From contig OU862908.1 in assembly GCA_917880885.1 (NCBI GenBank), positions 58,301,819 through 58,365,818 on the forward strand: 64,000 nt of DNA, given 5' to 3'. Positions within the stretch are counted from its first letter, which is position 1. The number at the start of each line of letters is the position of its first letter. Under the pieces are notes generated by a model. It ran no database searches, was not told the origin of the DNA, and saw only the letters and a program-made list of their open reading frames with translations. Source of the stretch: Limnephilus marmoratus (Eukaryota; Arthropoda; Insecta; Trichoptera; Limnephilidae). Both the position numbers and the translations under genes were made by a program. Shown piece after piece: positions 12,301 through 27,300 of the stretch.

Positions 12301-15300
12301 CAGTTCCGACAATGGCATCCATGAGAAAACCATATAAGTCTTAAATTTGCATTAAGTATGTGCGCGACAAATGGACGAATAACGCAATATCACGCCAACC
12401 GATTTCGATGATTCTTTTTTATTAGAAATGATGTACTTCAAGGGTAGTTTGGTTAGGTTTTGATTATCGGATCCATGACAAAGTAACGGAACTCTTCAAT
12501 TCTTAGAAGCAAATTAACGAAACTCGAACGAATCTCTTAATTTGACCCTCATGTCGTTAAGGTCAAATTATGTCCGTCTCATGAGCAGCACGTTTAGTAG
12601 GTCTACCCATATTCAGACAAATTAGTTAGTGTACTTCAGATTCACTAAAAATCAAAAAATAAACAAAAATTTTAACAAACAAAAACGACTTCAAAAAATG
12701 CACTAAAAAGTAAAAAAATAATTTCGTATTCTTCTACAAATTCTTAATCAAGCACATCTCACCTATAACTATGTATGTAGTTACAAACCTACCTTGACTG
12801 ACACCGACTCCAAAAATATCAATCGTACCTACATATTGATGAGTACAAAAAGTAAGTTGATTATGAAGTTGTAGAAGAATACGAAATTAGTGCATTTTTT
12901 GAAGTCGTTTTTTGGTTTGTTAAATTTTTTGTTTATTTACACTGTATTACAAAAAGTATTATAATTGCCATTTTCAACATTGGAACTGATTTGTCGAAAA
13001 TTAATACTTTCCGTGATTCTTCACAGGTCTGCGCTAGTAATATAAAATTTGACACAAAATATTTTAATCGTCTTTTTTAAAATAGGAATTATAATTTCCC
13101 GTGATATAATTTCCCCATATATCAAAGTAAATGTACAATGTTTTCTTTCCCGACTTATTCAAGCAAATTAAAGTTAATAGATTAAACATTGAACTTTGTG
13201 GAAAAGCTATTGGTTTGAAGAGATGTACAGGAAATGTTTCCTTCACTAGATGTCTAGAAAAGACATGGAAAAGAGCATTTTTTCATAAACCTAAAAAGTT
13301 AATGTCTTAAAGTAAATACTTTCTTAAATATATTCATATTAAAACGTATTTAAAAAATCGCCTTGCATGTGGCCCATTCTTGTTCATAATTACATGTCAT
13401 TTAGTTTAGACAGCCTCCAGAAAATGTGAAAGAGCGACGAACGCGGTCATTTTCTAACGCGTGCAATCATACAGTAACACAGTGGGCCGCAGCCGGCAGT
13501 GTTTAAGAAACCGACCGATTAAGATATAATAAGATTACATAGAATTTGAAAGTAAGTGAAACTGATATTTAATGGTAACGCAGACACTGTGCGGAGTGTA
13601 GAACCTGTTATTTGCATCGGGGATTGATTTATTAGTGAGATTATTATAGTTTTTCAAATATAAACACCATGATTCAGAATTTACGGTTTGAGAGAAAGTA
13701 TCGCGTTACGCGGAGCAAGTTGTAAACAAAATTATAGGGTGAGATGTATGGATGAGACCTCATTCATTTATCATTAGGCAGTCTTAATCTAGTATTTCTG
13801 TGAATAGTAAATCTCGCATCAAAAACGTGTGTTTCTAATTTTCTCTTTTAATAAATCAAATCAACATTTCCCTTGAAATCATAAGTAGGTACTTAAATAA
13901 CCTTCAAGAGACCTTTTTATCTCTCCTGCGGGACTCGAGTGGAGGGTTGGATTCATGCGTCCATTACTCCTGGACACACTGGCCCCCAGATTCCTACCCA
14001 CCCCTGATATATTTTCATTCTTCCTTCTTCTCTAAAAAGACCCACAACGCGGTATCCTCATGATATAGGAACTGGAATTTAAAAAAGGGAATTATTTTCC
14101 TCTGGGCCCCCTGTGTGGAGCTAAAGTAATAAAAAAAAATATCCGCATTTTTAATTATAAGTCATAACATTTAATTTTTAAAAATATATTAATAATGAAT
14201 TAATTTCAAATAAGGAATAATACAATTTTTCGTCACGATCTCAATGAAAACATTTGTTTTCAAACGTTCCCCAGGCAGGCAAATACCATAATATTGATTA
14301 TTCCTATTTGACAGCTAGTAGAAGGATCCACGAAACGGAACGTACAAACAAATTTACGGACAAACGAAATGCAAAATGGTCGAATTAAAATATGACTTGG
14401 CTACAGAGTCAGGAGATGCAGCAACAACTGTTGACTGTTAAGTTTGGGGTTCCGAGGTTTACACACTGGAAATTCTCCTAATATCGCCCTGGCGAACGAC
14501 TACAATTCAGAATTGAAACGTTTTTGAAATGGCTTTGGCCGTGTTTGGTGACTAGATCTGAAAAGTCAGGCCTTCTTTACTCCATGGTCAGGTACTTCCC
14601 CCTTCCTTTTCTTTCCTCTTCCTCAACTTCTTCTCCTCCATATTGCCTTCAGTCCCACAACATACCTCACTGGCTCTAAACTGTTGGGACTGTTGTGCGG
14701 TATTCACATTAAAATTCTTCTTCATAGGCCTACTAACATTTCAGAGTAGTACATAGTAATCTTGGTAACGCCCATGTGAAACACCACATTTCAGATTCGA
14801 AACGTTGCTTGAAATGTCTTTAACCGTGTTTGGTGACCAGATCTAAGTAGGCAGGTACTTCATAACCTTTATCTTTCCCATCTCCTCCCCCCTCATCATT
14901 CCCTTCAGTTGCACAACATACCCTATTGGGAGTGCCATATTCGTACTGGCTCCGGACAGTTGTGCAGCATTCACATTAATACCCGGTCAAATAATCAAGT
15001 GTTACGTCATGGACTCTCACGAAAAACGATGTGATTAGAATGGCTTTGAGAGATGTGCTCTGTGTCTCCATGGAAAATAGGAAGATTTTAGAGGGGATCA
15101 GAAGCAACGTAAAGGTAGCCAGTAATACCAGAAATTATACTGTTCATAAGTAAAGGCCACTTCATTTGCGCCGCCCCTTCCTCATTTTTAGAAGTTGCCA
15201 CCTATCGTAATCACTCGCTTGTACGCTGCCTGTAGGCCGCTGCCCCAAGGCCGTAAAAAAAAAAAACTATACGGCCTGTTGACAAATCCAGGACTGAATA

Positions 15301-18300
15301 TTACTGTCCTAATTCCCACACTCAAGTGGAACTGCGTCGGGATCGAATATCGAATAGCCGTTGTAATAACGTGACATGAAAACGAAGGTATCCAAGAGAT
15401 GAAATGGCTAAGGAAAAAGAGGAAGATGTCTACATTGGATAGTAAATATTCGGTAATAGGTACTGGAGTTTTCCTACAGAAGGAATAAATATAAGATTTT
15501 ATAGACAGGTAACAGTTTTCCAAAATAGGTTAATATTTACTAAAATATTGAATGTAGAAAATGATTGATGAAGTCCATACAGAGGAATGGGTAGTCAAGC
15601 AAAATGCCGACAGACACCTGTCTAGTCGGTAACATACAGGGTGTCCGGGGGTAAAGTGCATTAACTTCGGGAGGTGATTCTACATGATGGTAGGAGTAAA
15701 AAAGATAATTAACTTTTTTAGAAATTCCAACATTTTTTTCCCATACAAAAAGATCTACCTACTAAAAATCTTTAGTGTGAGGTACGATCTTACTTGCCGG
15801 GAGCCTGCCGGGCACGATCGTAGCAACGTTGTATGGTGGTGATTGGTCCGAATCGTAACAGCGGAAAATAATAAAGCTTGCCGCGCACACCGCGCGCCGG
15901 TCTAATTTTTTCTTTTTACCACAAAACTACCCCTAAAAGTTGGAATTTCGAAAAAAGTTATTTATCTTTTTTACTTATAATATATGTAGAAACATCTCCC
16001 GAAGTTAATGCACTTTACCCACGGACACCTGTATATTAAATATTATATGGACATCTATTCTAGCAAAATTAATGATCTTTGATTGTAAGGTTTCATCTTT
16101 TGATACGGAAATATATATATTTTAATGTTAATACTGCACAAAAGCCCTAATTGCTTCCAACCATCTGAAGCCAGTGAGACTGTGGCATCCCCATCCGCAT
16201 CGTTGTGCGGCCGAAGTGAAGGTGGGTGGGGGAGGATATGGGGAAGAGGAAGGCGGGGAAGTTCCTGGTTATTCAGCCTGGTCGCCCACCAAACACGGCC
16301 AAAGCTAGTTCATGTATCATTTCAATTACGATTGGAAATCTTACACCAGGGTTGTACTGAGAGTATCTTCCATTCTGAACCTACACATGTAATTTTTAAA
16401 TGAATAAATTGTAAAATAACACTATTTAAACAGTACAATTTATTTGCGCACGCCGGGATTTGAATCCGCGATCGCAAGCCTTACCCCCCGACCACGGAGG
16501 CCGTCCAAAACTCCCGTCTTATTAATGAGTTATATGTAGGTAAAGACCTGAAGATTTCACGTTTGCGATAGCGCGAATTTTTCATTCATTCCATTTCTCG
16601 ATAGTCGGTTACCTAGCCCCACTAGTTCCGGGCAGTAGAAGTCTTGCGTTGAATTATTATAACTATTTTAACGGAAAATACCTGATAGCAAAGGTTCTTT
16701 TAACCATTCTCACCCTAACGTCTCCCATTATTACTGATCACTAAAATTATTAAAGGACTGATTGGAATTTTACATAAGACGCTTAAAAAAATTACATGTA
16801 AAAAAAATATTGTACAGTAAATACATTTTTTTGTAATACGAGTATTAAATTAAGCGAAGACAGCACATCTAGTAAGTAGTAAGTATCACACCGTATCTTT
16901 TCTGATTTTTCTGTTTTCTGATTTTCATTTGAGTTTCCCTATTATTGTCTTAATTTAATTAAATATTACAATTTGTGGTTTTACTCATTAAGTTAATAAA
17001 AATAAATATTTTTTGTTTTATTTAACCCGTAATGCTAGGGATATCACTGTGTTACGGCGGCTGAAGTATATAATTTAAACTCATGGAGTAGAGGATACTC
17101 TCAGCATTGCCCTGGTGAATAACCATTCAGAATTAAAAGTTGCTTTCAATGAATTTAGCCGTGTTTGGTGACCACATAAGGACAGTCAGGTAAATCATCG
17201 CCTTCCTCTTGCCCATCTCGATCCCCTCACCACTATCTTCAACCTTACAGCTTACCCCAATTGGGTAATAGTATCACGGGCTACAGACGGTTAGGAATAA
17301 TAATTAAGTGTGTTATTCACATTTAATTATTTTTAATATTTTATTAGTATTTACAAATATGTAATTTTCAAACATTTGAGTTTATAAGGTTGTCTGAATA
17401 GATTGGAATACATCTCTTTTTTCATTCCCAGTGAATTGAAAAATCACCGTTTTCTTTCGCATTACACACTGCATCCCTGCATTATCATAATTCAGTTTAT
17501 CAAAATATTAATGGCCTCGTATTATATATGAAGGCCCGACAAATGTTATTCTGCCATATGAATTATTTCTAGTGAATATTTTGGTTGTTAAATAAAAAAT
17601 AACGAATGTGTGTGGAGATGGGATTTAAGACAGAAAGAGGAATGGAGCGCTGTAGACGATGACCGCCGATAAAAACAAAAAACACCAACTAAAGTAGGAA
17701 AATGAAGTAAAGAAAATCAATATGAATTTCGAAGAGCAATTGAGTGTATGATATTTTTTGTCAGTCCGTCTTTAGCCAACACAAATAAGCTCGTGCGTTT
17801 GCCCACGCGAGAACAAGATGCCGAATGAAACATCAAAAATCAAAATGACACGACGCTTCTCGTGAATGTCTTATGATTGAAGTTCGAAGAGGCGGACGTA
17901 GCGCCATCTGTTATTCAATAACATAAATAATTTCGTTCTGTTTGAAATACGAAAGACGGTTAAATTTGTTCATACAAAAATACTAAAATCACGATCAAAA
18001 AATGGCAGGGTGGGAGTAGGAGGGTTACAATTTGGGGTTATAGGTATTTTTTTGATGCAAAATAAAAAAAAATACAAAAAAAAAAAAATTGTCAAAAAAA
18101 TAGATTTTTTTTCTGGATAGGGACACCCTAATCACCTAGCGGTATGAAATATACTTTAAAATCTATTCTCATACCTACCAAATATACATAAAAAATTTCA
18201 TAAAAATCAGTCAAGCCGTTTCGGTGGGGTGCGACCATAAACACCGTGACACGAGATTTTTATACATAAGATTTTTTTGCTTGGAATCTGTGTCGAAAAA

Positions 18301-21300
18301 ATGTACAAAAATTAATATAGAAAATTTAATAAGATGAAAAAAATCATGGAAACACGATAATGAAATCTGGAATCACGGATAATTTTCCTTGACGTTAAAA
18401 TTAAATCAGTCGGAGAATCTCTCCAATAATAATGCAAAATGCATTCACAACATCATTTCCCACTGTTCATGACTCGTATTTTTACAGCTTCATTAAATAC
18501 ACATTTGCAAGAAAGTAAATAGATAATTATTATAATAATTTTTTTAAAGAATATACTAATATATAAGTAATACTTGTGGTCACACAACTCACAGTCAAAA
18601 ACCGAAATTGCACTAGTTAATCCACGTATTTTCACAAACTTTTGTAAACTACAGCGACATCACATATTAAATTTTCTTGACACACTTTCAGCTTGTCTGT
18701 GTAATAACTGTTATTTTTAATCTATTGTTGAGGAACTAGACAGGTATAATTTAAATATTGCATTCGATTTCGCGAACTTCAGACTGGTGCAATACAAATG
18801 GCGATATTTGTGTGATCTTTGCAGTTTGAGATGTGCCGGAACACTAAAGAGCTCAACGCAAGAGCAATCTTCGGACGTCGAGGCGAGGGACAATCATTCA
18901 GAAAAGAGGGGGAGAAAGCAGAGAGACGGGGCGCCTACCTAGTCGAGGATATCGATCGTATTTCACCATCTCTAAAGAGGAATATTTTGGCGCCAGAAAC
19001 AAATTAGAGCGGGAACATGTTGCATTTTTCAACCAGAGATAAAATAAAATACCGTGGAAAGTGTAAGAATGCATCTGGGGCCAGAACGAACATAAAATTT
19101 GAATTTTTAAATTAGAATGGAAAGCTTTTGCTTTTTGTGAATGGATTAAATTCGAATGTAATGAATTTAGAGGGGTACTAATACTTTAACGGTTTCTCTG
19201 AGAATTTTCATAATGTGCAACAAATGTTGCAGCGCTTTGATATACCCTGATCATTTAATATTATGACTTGCACTTTGCACGCTTGCATCCGCGTGGAGTA
19301 GACAATCATTCTTATATTATGTTCTTAATCATTTCCGCATTTATAATCGATTTCTTACTGCAACAATATAAACATGGTTGAAGAAAGTTTGATAATTTGT
19401 AAACCCAATAATGATTTAATAGCCAAAGACCTGTCAATGGGACGAACGAAACATAATAAATAAAGCAATATCGCAATTCGATGTACCATTATTTTTTTAA
19501 ATGTTCATGCGTGAGATATTACGAGTAGAAGAAAGAGTTTAAATTTCGTACAAAGGAAATTATCTGCACAATGCGATGATTCTGAGAATACAGTTCATCT
19601 ATTTGTATCAAATTAATGCGTGTAGGAAATCATATCGTAAATACATTTTTTAAATTTAAATCTAAATGCCTTTTTTGATACACCTAGTTATATTTAAAAT
19701 AGAATCGTATTTTGTTTTAAGTCCTGTAACCCATTGTTTCAGATCTACGTGATATTATATTGTTATAATATTATTATTATGTTACAAATGAAACAATCGA
19801 CACAAGAGGCACGTACCTACCTTACTACTTAATATTCCTGCAACCCGTCTGCTTGTTTAGGAACAAATACATCCCAAAACACGTAATCGCGTTATACTTT
19901 CATAAGACCAAAAACGTCCCGAGCGACCTTACATTTTAAAAGCTGTATATCACTGTTCCTCTCATGCAAACATATGTATTTTTTCTTTTAACCAGAAAGA
20001 GAACGAAATAATGCTTCTTATTGTCTTTGAAATATGGAAGCTATCTTGTATAGATATTTTACAATCTCGATCCAAAGTGACGGTTTCAGATTTTACGCGC
20101 AAAACTGAGGCTTCCGTTTTGTGAGATGCGAATATATTGAACCAAGCAGAGCATTTTAATATTAATTAAGAACTAAGTGATTCCTCATGAGTCGAGTTTG
20201 ATTGAGGTGTCACCGAATAATTCAGAGATTTTTTTACATTAACTCCACGCTAATGTAAAAAAATGCCCAGAAATAAAAAAAAATCCCTCAGGGCCCATGC
20301 CATCTTTGGAGGTGCCGTGTGGAGGTTCTTTTTATGGAAAGTAAGCAGAAGAAGTTCTGGGAAGGAAAAAGCGTAAGAATCTAGGTGTCAATGAGTACAG
20401 GACGTTTGAATCCATCTCTCCCACTGCGGTGCAAGGCAATGGGTCGATAGTCCGGCTGGAGAGATCTAGGTCAGGTCTCCCCCAACCTGTCTCTCCCGAT
20501 CCGGTCTGCCACGCCACGGTGGACAAAAGCATTCGCCACCAAGATCTAGACAAACCTCACCCCATGAACCCGGGCACCCCTGCGAAGTCACTAAACGTAG
20601 GGTACCACTTGGAGTGACCGGTGTTATTGGCAAGGGTGTTGGTTATCCAATAAATGGTTCCCGAGGCGGTGGTAACCACACCCGCCTCCCAATTGTGAGA
20701 TAATCGTTGCAAGGCAGATTGGAGACAATATCACTGCTGGAGACGATATAACATGCCTTGGTAGCTACCTACGAGTACCTAAACGGTTTCATTTAAAATT
20801 AAAACTACGTGATCCCTGATGAGTTAAGTTGTCACTGAATTAAATTATCCAGAGATAATCGTTCCAAGACAGACTGGAGACAATACCAATAAGTAACTAA
20901 ACATTTTGATTTAAAATTAGAGCTAGATGATCCCTAATAAATCGAGGTGTAAAACTTGGATAATCTGAATTAAGTTATCCATAGATAATCGTTGCCAGGC
21001 AGACTGAAGATAATGGCACGAGCTGCGTTCTTTATTAGTTTAATCAATTCCAGCAAAAAGTTGGGTAGAGTCAGCGATCTGCGCAGCTTCTACCCACTTG
21101 CTCCGCAGCGCGGAAGAGAAAGCTTTAATACCTCACATGTGTTTCGTGCTGCCTGTTAAAGCAGACTTCTTGGTGCTAGCTAGTTGGAAGACATTGTGTA
21201 CTGATTTTGTTTTAGTATGCTTAATTACCTGTAGCAAAACCGAAGCCAAAGAAAATAATAATAATAAATATGGCGTTCGTTTACCTATTCACAGACAGGG

Positions 21301-24300
21301 GCGCGCGCTTAGAGTAGGTATATAGATACTATTCAGTGGGCGTAGGCTACACGGAAGAATGCAACGTTTCAACTATTTCCTGCAAATTAAATATGTGGAG
21401 AGATTTTCCTATAACAATTATTATTATCAGCACGGTTTTTCAAAGGCGTCATCATCAATAACACGAATATTTTCGTGTCATCTAGTGTCCTGATTTTGTT
21501 TATAAAACCATTAACAATAGTTTAGGGACTTAAGGGTTGTTTAAAAACATTTTAATAATTCATCAAATATTTTATGTTAATTTTCATGTTCTGTGTTAGT
21601 TCTATTCAAGTTCTGTGATTGTTTCATTTTCATGAAGCAACTGGCCTACAATAATATAATAACAGATCTCGAATAGAATTTACACACAAGTAAAAATTAA
21701 CTTCAAATATATATATATATATATATTTTTTTATCCAATCTTTGCAAATTCACTCGGTGGTGATTTACAAAGTTATTTATATTTATTAAATATGATGTGA
21801 ATTGCTCAAATTTTTTGAAACAACCAATCCTAAGTCGCAGCCAACCACCTCGAATTTTTAACAGTCGATGTTTTATTATTCACAGTCATAACGTAAAAAA
21901 TATCTAGTCATAAAGTGATTCTACGAGAATTTGGCTAATTTTTTTCTGAATCGGTAGAGCTACAATCATAGAGATGAATCTAGTTTTTTTTTTGACAAAA
22001 TTAGGTTAGGTCCCAAATACTTTTCTTCATTTCAAAATAGCATATTTTGTTCATCGAGGGGACGCAAAGTTTTGATTAGCAAGACACTATTAGACCTTAT
22101 CAGAAACGTAAACATTTTCAAAAGTTTAGTTGCATTAAATGCCTGATAACCATGTTTTCTTACTTGTTAAAGATGGAAGTACTGCCTTTATTATTTATTA
22201 TTTATGTAAAAGCCCTCTGGGCGTAAAATAAAAGAAATAAATAAACGACTAAATAAATTAATGCTCTCCAAAACGAGCTTGAAAAATCATTTGTCACATA
22301 TTTGGATTATAATTGTGTAATTTCTACTATTTAAGAAATTCTAAAAATTATAGTACTTTATTAAAATTAAATAGTTATAAATACATTGGGAATTCATATG
22401 TCAAATATTGGTTTATAAATGTGTAAATTCTGATTATGCAATTGTAAATGTTCTCTAAAATGGCCTGGAAAGAATCTCCTACTTGTGATCTCACTAAAGA
22501 AAACACTCATAGAACATTAATAATAAGTACTCATAGAACATTAATAAATGCATTCACTCTGAATGCATTTATTTATGTTCTCCAAATTGACCTTGAAAAA
22601 AATCACATCTTTGCGATTCTTTCTTGAAAGTTGTCTTGACAGAAGCAAATTCCCGTGATATCTTGAACGAAACCATTCCTTTGTTAAGAATATTATGAAC
22701 TAAATATACAATTTGGCTGTCCTGAAACGGGTATTCTGCCCAGTTGGACAGACAAATGATCACATTGTAATGTATTGTAATATATATGCATATGTAAATA
22801 AAAAAAAATAACTGTGATAACGTACATTTCTGGTTACATCATTTAAACACAGACACACATTTGTACATTATTTTATTTCCTTTAACTCATAAGAGTTTGC
22901 AGTGTGAGAAAATGAGTTTTCAGAGAACATCTTTTGTCTGAGAAATAAACAATATGTTATGTCATGTTAAAATTGATTTGAGAAATTTCTTTGAATCAAA
23001 TAAAAAATATGCAACACTTTTTTTCTACAATTCATAATAGAATTAACAAGCATTAAGGTTTCCGAAATTCATAATTTTCTCTGTGAAAAACGAAACAATT
23101 GAGATGTTTGGTAAACGATGGCTTGAGTCATCACTTTCTGGAAATTTAGATCTCACACTAGAGGAATTCTTATTGTCTAGGTTAAAATAATAAATAAGTG
23201 TACTTAAATGCTTTACGGAAACTTCTAGACTTGAAGTGACATCTTCTTATTGTTCTTAGAATTACTAGAATACAATCAGATGAAGAAATACTCTCTTATA
23301 ATAAATACTACAATCACTTCTTTGAATTTGTTACTTTATGTAACGGAATCATTTTTATTTCGTGGCACCGATATCTCGGACGAATTTAAGAGTATCTTTA
23401 CTGGTTGATATTTTCTGAACTGATTCCACTGTTCCGTAACGGCCTTGTGCTGGATATTTTATCATTTTTAATCCTTTAAAATGCATTCGCATTTGTATTT
23501 TGTTATTTTTTGCTTGGTTTTTCTTTCGATAAACGATTTTTAACAACCGATAATAAGCAAGCAAAATACATTGATTTTCATAAAAAGGCATTGTAGACAT
23601 ATTAAGAACACACAATTGTATTATTGTATTTTTCAAAACTCTTAAAATCATCAAAAACATAAAATATTTCATTTCGTTAGGTATTTATAATTCGCGCAAA
23701 ACTTCAATGCCGTCCTGAACTTGATACATGACTGAAAGATGTGTAAAATATACGGGTGACAGAGAAAAGCGTCGGCGGGGAGGCATGCCGCTATTCTAAT
23801 CTTAAACTAACATATTACGACGATTTCTGTATCAACGTCAGGTCGGTATTAACGTTAGGTCGGGTTTATATTGAAGTATTTATTGTTAATGTGTTTAATT
23901 CATAGAACTCCATTTAATATTTTTGTTAAATTAAAAGTAAATAAAGTTTAAAATATAATGATGTAAGTTATTTAAGTAAGCATTAAGAGGGCATTACCAG
24001 AGAAAGCCGGAAATACGTCATTTTCAAAAAAGTTTTTAGACGTATTGACTCTTTTCCACAAAAAATTATAAATGGATTTCGAAAGAATGTTCTTTATCTA
24101 GCATAGTTATGTAATAAATTTTTAGATTTTTTTAAAATTTTTTAATTTTTAATAAGGTTATTCCATTTGTCGTTGGCAGATTTGTTAAATTTTCAAAAAA
24201 GTTTTTGTATTATACCACATCCATTTCAAATAATGTAATCATGCAGTAAAATAAATCAATACATTATCTAGCAAAGTTATGTATTAGAATTTTAATTTTA

Positions 24301-27300
24301 GTTTCAATAAAATCATTAAAAAATATGTACGTACATGTGTTTCTTGACGAAAATTGGTCCATTTGTGTATTTATTTGCGCACTTACAAACTAATATATTT
24401 CAGATTTTTTTAACATTCTTATTAAATTTAGACATTACTGAAAAATGATAAATACTTATAATCAAAAAATAACTACAAAAAGTACACTATTTTAATAGTT
24501 TTATCATCACGCCTTTCAGCATTTTTGGATGAAGGTATAAATTAAAGCTAATTTGGATTGAAATAAATTCAATATTGAGTTATAATTTAAAAAAGCTGGT
24601 AGGGAGAAAAATCAATCTTTCTCATTGTAACCGCCCTGCACGATCGGAAGAACAACTTTCGACGAAATGTGGATTTTCGTCCGCTGGCTGGTTAAACGCT
24701 CTTAAGCAAGTATTTTAGTTTTTTTTTAAAAATTATTATTATGACAGCTGTTCCGGTGTTCGAGTTTGATACAACTTGAACGCGGAAACAGCTGTCAAAA
24801 AAATTTAAAAAAATCAGAGTGTTCAATTCACACGCGGTAGAAGTGAAACCTTAGAGCATTAAAACTAAAGTAGACAAGAGTGGGGAGACTAAGAAGCATC
24901 GCACAAAGAGGAGATCGATAGATTAAGAAGCACTGTACAAAGAGGAGACCGATTGTGCTATCTCATTCTCTCGCAGGTTAAATTCTATAGATGTAGGTAT
25001 TTGTATCTTTTAGTGTCGCTTTTTTTATTTCATCGACTTTCAAATCACAACGGTGAAAAAAAATTTTTCACTTAAAAAAACTTAACATTATTCACTTGAT
25101 TTACTTACTTAATTCAAAAAATATATATATTAAAAAATACATTGAAGTGCCTAAACGAGGTTACATCGATATACAAAGGCTTTGTCTTCAACTTATAATT
25201 TTATTGCAATCAACTATAAAATCGTTCAAAAACAATTTCCTGCTTTAATCTCCGCATCAGCAAATTAAAAACCATTCATCGAGGCAGCTCTTAATCCATA
25301 ATCCGCAGTACTAATAATTTAGAAACAGATACGGTTTTAAGTGCTGACTTAACGAGAAACTCGTGCAGACGTTATGGTTATCCAATCACAATATGTGCCA
25401 GATAATCACTGACGACTTTATCACGAGAGAAGACTGGTGACGGATGGCTGAATCCCGCAGACACGTTCAGTCGTCCATTCGTTCAATGCTTCAATCATAT
25501 AACCTGCAGCAAGTCACGGAAATCCAATAAGACATTGACCGGAGATCACCCACTTGCGCCAATTGTTCGAGTTATCAGTAATTGCTAATTAGAAAATAGC
25601 ATTTATTTATATTAGATATTATATTTTTAAGGCATTGTTGCGATTTTAACAACCGGGTCAGTAAAATATACACTGTTCGATGTGGATAGTGAAAACAGCT
25701 AGAATTTATATGAAAGCCGATATATGGCATTAGTATTATAAATCTGTGTCCTAAAGGATAGACCACGTAAGTCCATAGCTAAGTCTATAACTATGGTACA
25801 GAAATGGAAGCTGTATTGTCAACATGTTACATGTTACCGAATGAATGTAGAAAAGTCAAAAGATATCTCATATAAATCTGGGGGTTAGCACAGAAAAATC
25901 GATAACTTTACAACATCTGATCGATACGCGTAATTTCCGACGATTTTATATCGATATCCCGAGCACGGTTTCACTGTTGACAGCCGAACCGATATTGCCA
26001 TGGAATAAATAAGAAATCGATGTACGCTGGCAACACTGGACGTCTTTTCTATAAATTGACATTCCGAAACCTCTAACGCCGAACAATGACGTAAAAATAT
26101 TTATTTTTATTTTATTTTTTATTTTACTTTATTTGGGAAACAAACAGTTGTACATATTTTATTAAATAATTACATTTGACAAATTTGCATGAACCAGTGA
26201 AGTTTCCACATTTGAGAATATAGAATTTAAAGAAAAAACAAAAAACTCATTAATATAAGAAGTTATACATACATAATACCTAACTAGATTACAGAAAATC
26301 AGATGAAACCAACATAATAAAATCAGATGAAACCAACATAATAAGAGAAAAACAATAAAATAAGGCACACAGCAGGATTCACGATCAACAATCTGTTTTG
26401 ATCTTCTCCGTTACATATTTTGTGAATTGAACTGAGGACAAATGGAAAATATCAGCGTCTGAAAGGATATTGTTATATTTTGTGCACGTCCTTTTCAGAA
26501 ATGTATGTTGTGAGTAGTTAGTTTTTGATTGTGGGATGTGGAATAGTTTGTTTGTTCTTGTATTACGTACTGGACAGTGGAAGTGGATGTTTTCCAGAAG
26601 ATAGTTGCTGTCAACAGCGTTGTTGATGATTTTGTATAAAAACTTCTGGTCGGATATATTTCTTCTCTCTTCTAGTGATGTAATTTTATGGAATGCTAAG
26701 GAATCTTTTACATGTTCTGATATTCGGAACGATTTAAAGTCTAAGTATTTCAAAAAAATTTTTTTTTTCTTTCTAACCTTTCAATATTGACTTTGTATTG
26801 GGGATTATAAATTGGCAATTATTAGAATTTGAAATTAAAACACTTTTGTACTTTCTTCCACTAATTTATATTTCACCAGGACCGGTTTCATCCTATTACG
26901 GACATTTTCAGACTGGTCTATTCAAATTGGCAATGTTGAATTGAAATACTAACCTAAAAATTAGTGTCCGACCGAAACAGGAATTTCTACCGAAACCGAA
27001 ACCGAATCTTCGGTAGCTGTCTCAGTTTCGGCCGAAACCGAAACCGAAACTTTTTTTAGACCATTAATTGAGCATTTTAATTTAAATTGCATTTACAATC
27101 ACAACATTCTTAAGACTAAATTTACCATTTATTGAGATCTTTTGCGTGGTTTCGGTGCAGCCGAATGTTCGGCATAAAATCTGCCGATACCGAAACTGAT
27201 GCCGAAACTAGATTTTTTTGCCGAAATTTACCGAAACCGAAACCGAACCTTCGGTCGGTCACTACTAAAAATACATTGGCAATCCGCATTTACATTTATT

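Noticed and set aside
13430..13570. CpG-richer island as an antisense promoter or 5' exon
   Set aside because: It has a GTAAGT-like donor at 13550 but no initiator, ORF or partner exon that I could support.
26962..27264. CCGAAAC runs as a telomere-like or CRISPR-like array
   Set aside because: The units are irregular and inverted within a MITE with 8-bp duplications; there are no spacer-repeat periodicities.
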